Below, one piece after another: positions 62,100 through 64,000 of a stretch of 64,000 bases of DNA. Location of the stretch: contig JBCCQH010000024.1 of assembly GCA_039024435.1 (NCBI GenBank), forward strand, positions 10,216 through 74,215, given 5' to 3'. This DNA is from JBCCQH01 sp039024435 (lineage in GTDB: Bacteria > Bacteroidota > Bacteroidia > J057 > JADKCL01). The notes below the pieces were generated by a model. It was not told the DNA's origin, ran no database searches, and saw only the letters and a program-made list of their open reading frames with translations. Position numbers and translations under genes: made by a program. The stretch's first letter is position 1. Each line of letters starts with the position of its first letter.

Positions 62100-62696
62100 T
62101 CAGTTGGGTGCCTCGTTGTTCCCGTCGGCGGGTTCTGATGGGGTATCTTTTTCCCGCTCGATGTACCAGGCATTGTATTCCTGGACGATCTCGATTAGAT
62201 TTCCGTACTGGTACTCTTTCTGTTTGATCTTTTCCGCCAATGCGGGCACCTCCGCAAAATATGATTTGAGGGTGCGTTTGAAGTTTCCGGGATTGCGGTT
62301 GACGCGATAGGGCGCATCGTACCCATTGTGCAAGTAGTAGTTTACGTGTTCTTTGCCGTAAATATTCGGCCCCCGGTACTCCAAAAGCCTCAAGGGCCCA
62401 TCTTCCACTACCCGCAGATAAGATTTGACCTTTTCCGGGAAATTTTTGCGGATTACTTCCACTTCGTACTCTTCAAAATCTTCCTCGCCGATTTGATAGC
62501 CAGACAGCTCCCGGGTGTGGTACAGGGAGCGCGGCCCCTTCTTGCGCGGCTTGTAGGCAAAGGTATTGTCGGATTGAACCGCGACCAAGCCGTTCAATGT
62601 ATCACCCGCGTGCGTGATGAGCCGTCCCGGTTGAAAGAGTTGGCTCCATCCCGCCGAGGACAGCAGCAACAGCGTCGCGAGAAGGTAAAATCGCAT
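62100..62696 (-). CDS. Hypothetical exported protein
   Basis: This 198-aa protein is started at 62696 (MRFYLLATLLLL), giving a signal peptide ending about AGWSQ. The mature part is rich in Tyr, Glu and Lys with a beta-strand pattern (GDTLNGLVAVQSDNTFAYKP) and a helical C-terminal segment, resembling other small exported Bacteroidota proteins without assigned function. An in-frame ATG at 62702 is equally possible. It is first in an operon with the SGNH gene. Confidence 0.65.
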   Translation of the reverse strand: MRFYLLATLLLLSSAGWSQLFQPGRLITHAGDTLNGLVAVQSDNTFAYKPRKKGPRSLYHTRELSGYQIGEEDFEEYEVEVIRKNFPEKVKSYLRVVEDGPLRLLEYRGPNIYGKEHVNYYLHNGYDAPYRVNRNPGNFKRTLKSYFAEVPALAEKIKQKEYQYGNLIEIVQEYNAWYIEREKDTPSEPADGNNEAPN

Positions 62697-62865
62697 GATC
62701 ATAGCTACAATGTACACAAGTGCCGGCAAGAATCCATAGCGAAGGTGCGCAAGCGGGGACGACCAGTTTGCGTCAGCCGTCTTGGTTCGGGAAAATCATC
62801 CTGGTGCATTGGTATAGGTAGTGCTCCCGATACAAAAATTTGCCTGGCGAACGGAGATTTTAGGG

Positions 62866-62927
62866 GCGGTTTAAAATTGGTTTGTGAAATCTGCCGTAGC
62901 AAAATCGCAGAATTAAATTTAAACCGC
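62866..62927 (-). repeat. MITE/REP-like element, internally deleted copy C
   Basis: About 62 bp whose ends GCGGTTTAAA and TTTAAACCGC are perfect inverted repeats. Read on the minus strand it equals the two ends of copy B joined, lacking about 105 internal bases. TTAGGGGC occurs directly repeated on both sides (62860-62867 and 62931-62938). Within the 420-nt gap 62697-63116 the only other features are the terminator and palindrome below. Confidence 0.75.
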
Positions 62928-63034
62928 TTCTTAGGGGCACGGCGCACGGTTTGTCCGCGAGGATTGGCCAAGTATTGCCATTTTTCCTGTCCATCCACCA
63001 TGCTCTGGAGCCGATGATCCGCCTGCGACAACGC

Positions 63035-63060
63035 AAAAAAGAGCACCACGGCGGATGCTC
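63035..63060 (-). terminator. Intrinsic terminator of the thioredoxin-like gene
   Basis: On the minus strand GAGCA pairs with TGCTC around a 10-nt loop and is followed by TTTTTT. It lies about 57 nt after the stop. Confidence 0.65.
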
Positions 63061-63096
63061 CTTTGGGTATATCGTCAAAACGGTCGACCACGTGAG

Positions 63097-63114
63097 CCGG
63101 CCAGCGCTGGCCGG
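63097..63114. other. Perfect 18-bp palindrome just after the thioredoxin-like stop
   Basis: CCGGCCAGCGCTGGCCGG is its own reverse complement and lies 2 nt beyond the stop at 63117. It has no T-run. It could be a protein-binding site or a 3'-end stabilising hairpin. Confidence 0.5.
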
Positions 63115-63116
63115 AT

Positions 63117-63578
63117 CTATTTGGTGGTGGCTTCTTTGCCCAGAGCAATGAAATCTCCCGAGCGCTTTGCCCCCATGGCGCGGTGCTTTACTGCGCCATT
63201 GGAGTCAACGAACAGCAGCGTGGGATACGCCATAACTCGGTAGCGACGGGCCAAATCGCGACCCTCACCGCGCTCCATGTCGACTTTGAGGTTCACAAAG
63301 TACTTGTTGAAGAATTCCCCGACAGTGGGATCGGTAAAGGTATTGGCGGCCATCCACTTACAGGGACCGCACCACACGGTATAGGCGTCGATAAAGATGA
63401 GCTTATTTTCTTTGGCTGCTTTGGCTTGGGCCTGAGCAAACGTACCGTGGAAGAAATCGATTCCTGCTGCCTCGGCCTTGCTGGGCGATTCTGCGCCCGC
63501 TTGGGCGCGTACATTGGTCCCAAGGGCGAGTAAAAACGCTAGGATCAAGGTGGAGCCGATCGTTTTGATATTTTTCAT
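63117..63578 (-). CDS. Exported thioredoxin-fold protein
   Basis: This 153-aa protein is started at 63578, which gives a signal peptide (TLILAFLLALGTNVRAQ). The active site WCGPCK has C70 and C73, and the cis-Pro region is MAYPTLLFVD. The architecture of a single thioredoxin domain with N-terminal signal fits periplasmic thiol-disulphide exchange, as in DsbD-gamma or DUF255-like thioredoxins (FIDAYTVWCGPCK). Partner unknown. The 272-nt upstream region to the transposase has no gene. Confidence 0.87.
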   Translation of the reverse strand: MKNIKTIGSTLILAFLLALGTNVRAQAGAESPSKAEAAGIDFFHGTFAQAQAKAAKENKLIFIDAYTVWCGPCKWMAANTFTDPTVGEFFNKYFVNLKVDMERGEGRDLARRYRVMAYPTLLFVDSNGAVKHRAMGAKRSGDFIALGKEATTK

Positions 63579-63850
63579 ATTCGATTCAGTATTAACTATT
63601 CTAAAATACAAAATAATCGCAATTCCCAAGGTTAAATCGCGGGCCACGTGCCATTTCTGGCTCTGCCGAAATTCTTTTTAGAGGCGGAGGAAGGACCGCA
63701 GTCGATCTATTTCGAACCTTGGAAATCAGCATTGGACCTCTTGCTTGTCAGTGTGAAGCAATCCCCTGGATGCGGTGGTTTACGGTTAAATGACAGGCCG
63801 GGTCGCTGCTATATTGCATACAAAGCGCATGCCAGAATTATTTTTAATGG

Positions 63851-64000
63851 CTATCCGCCTCTTTGCCACACGTGGTATTTGTTCCAATGACGGAGCGAAT
63901 TGCCCAGGATGGTCGCAAATCGGGTTTCCCCTTCGTAGCGTCGGTTCAGCTTGTAGCAGAATTCATCCAGGTAGTTCTGCAAGTACTTTTCGCTCACGCC
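63851..64000 (-). CDS. IS1595/ISXO2-type transposase, C-terminal fragment (cut by window edge)
   Basis: The minus strand is open from the window edge to a TAG at 63851-63853, giving 49 residues. KYLQNYLDEFCYKLNRRY matches the C-terminal end of the DDE domain of IS1595-family (ISXO2-like) transposases. The rest lies beyond the window, so I cannot tell whether the element is intact. No terminal inverted repeat was identified in 63580-63850, where its end should be. Confidence 0.75.
   Translation of the reverse strand, partial: GVSEKYLQNYLDEFCYKLNRRYEGETRFATILGNSLRHWNKYHVWQRGG

Noticed and set aside
63580..63850. Terminal inverted repeat of the IS1595-type element
   Set aside because: No sequence in this stretch could be tied to a known end, and the other end lies outside the window.

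Overview
This 64-kb window is chromosomal DNA of a Bacteroidota bacterium, most likely a Saprospiria/Lewinella-like marine lineage. The evidence is two proteins with type IX secretion (T9SS) C-terminal sorting domains, several lipoproteins of Bacteroidota type, AT-rich leaders without clear Shine-Dalgarno sequences, and repeated matches to the Bacteroidota -7 promoter box TAnnTTTG. Overall GC looks to be in the mid-50s percent (judged by eye). No rRNA, tRNA or CRISPR array was recognised.

Layout. Positions 1-3.4 kb hold the 3' end of mnmG, a methyltransferase, a small orphan gene and an Ig-like lipoprotein. From 3.4-8.2 kb come a two-component system, a lipoprotein, a GroES-fold protein and a short phosphatidylserine decarboxylase. 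From 8.6-10.7 kb there is a sugar-nucleotide aminotransferase/epimerase pair. From 11.26-27.93 kb a single block of five very large same-strand genes (883, 1166, 1006, 1857 and 613 aa) dominates the window; it is closed by a good intrinsic terminator. From 28-36.6 kb lie mostly housekeeping genes (methylmalonyl-CoA epimerase, a SecD-P1-like lipoprotein, an EamA transporter, TadA-like deaminase, aspS, a HAD phosphatase, msrA, an outer-membrane barrel). From 36.8-44.9 kb come a T9SS cargo protein, a flippase, an LpxL-like acyltransferase, a VOC protein, an HMG-CoA-lyase-like enzyme, a GT2 and an alpha/beta-hydrolase lipoprotein. From 44.9-46.8 kb is a defence-type pair of an OLD-like ATPase and a TOPRIM/DUF4276-like protein, the ATPase broken by one in-frame TGA. 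From 46.8-63.6 kb come orphan genes, a ricin-type lectin, a CAP protein, a di-heme peroxidase, a DAHP synthase-chorismate mutase, a possible membrane M15-like peptidase, hpt, a second T9SS cargo, ppk1, an SGNH protein and a thioredoxin. The right edge cuts into an IS1595-type transposase.

The best candidate for an undescribed system is the five-gene block. Its proteins have no signal peptides or evident membrane segments, the gaps between genes are 3-34 nt, and codon choice looks biased as in highly expressed genes. The second protein matches what I remember of DUF6603. The third, fourth and fifth contain motif strings that I remember from long unannotated proteins of unrelated bacteria. The first carries what looks like a metallopeptidase site whose HExxH has been lost, plus a His/Cys cluster. 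A hairpin with a cUUCGg tetraloop sits in the leader. Nothing in the sequence identifies it as a phage tail, a secretion system or a polyketide-type enzyme, so its function is open.

A second theme is small interspersed DNA. A ~175-bp MITE/REP-like element with imperfect terminal inverted repeats occurs in two full copies, one internally deleted copy and one fragment, all at 3' ends of genes. A second ~87-bp GC-rich repeat occurs twice, and short AATCAGAAATC words recur between genes.
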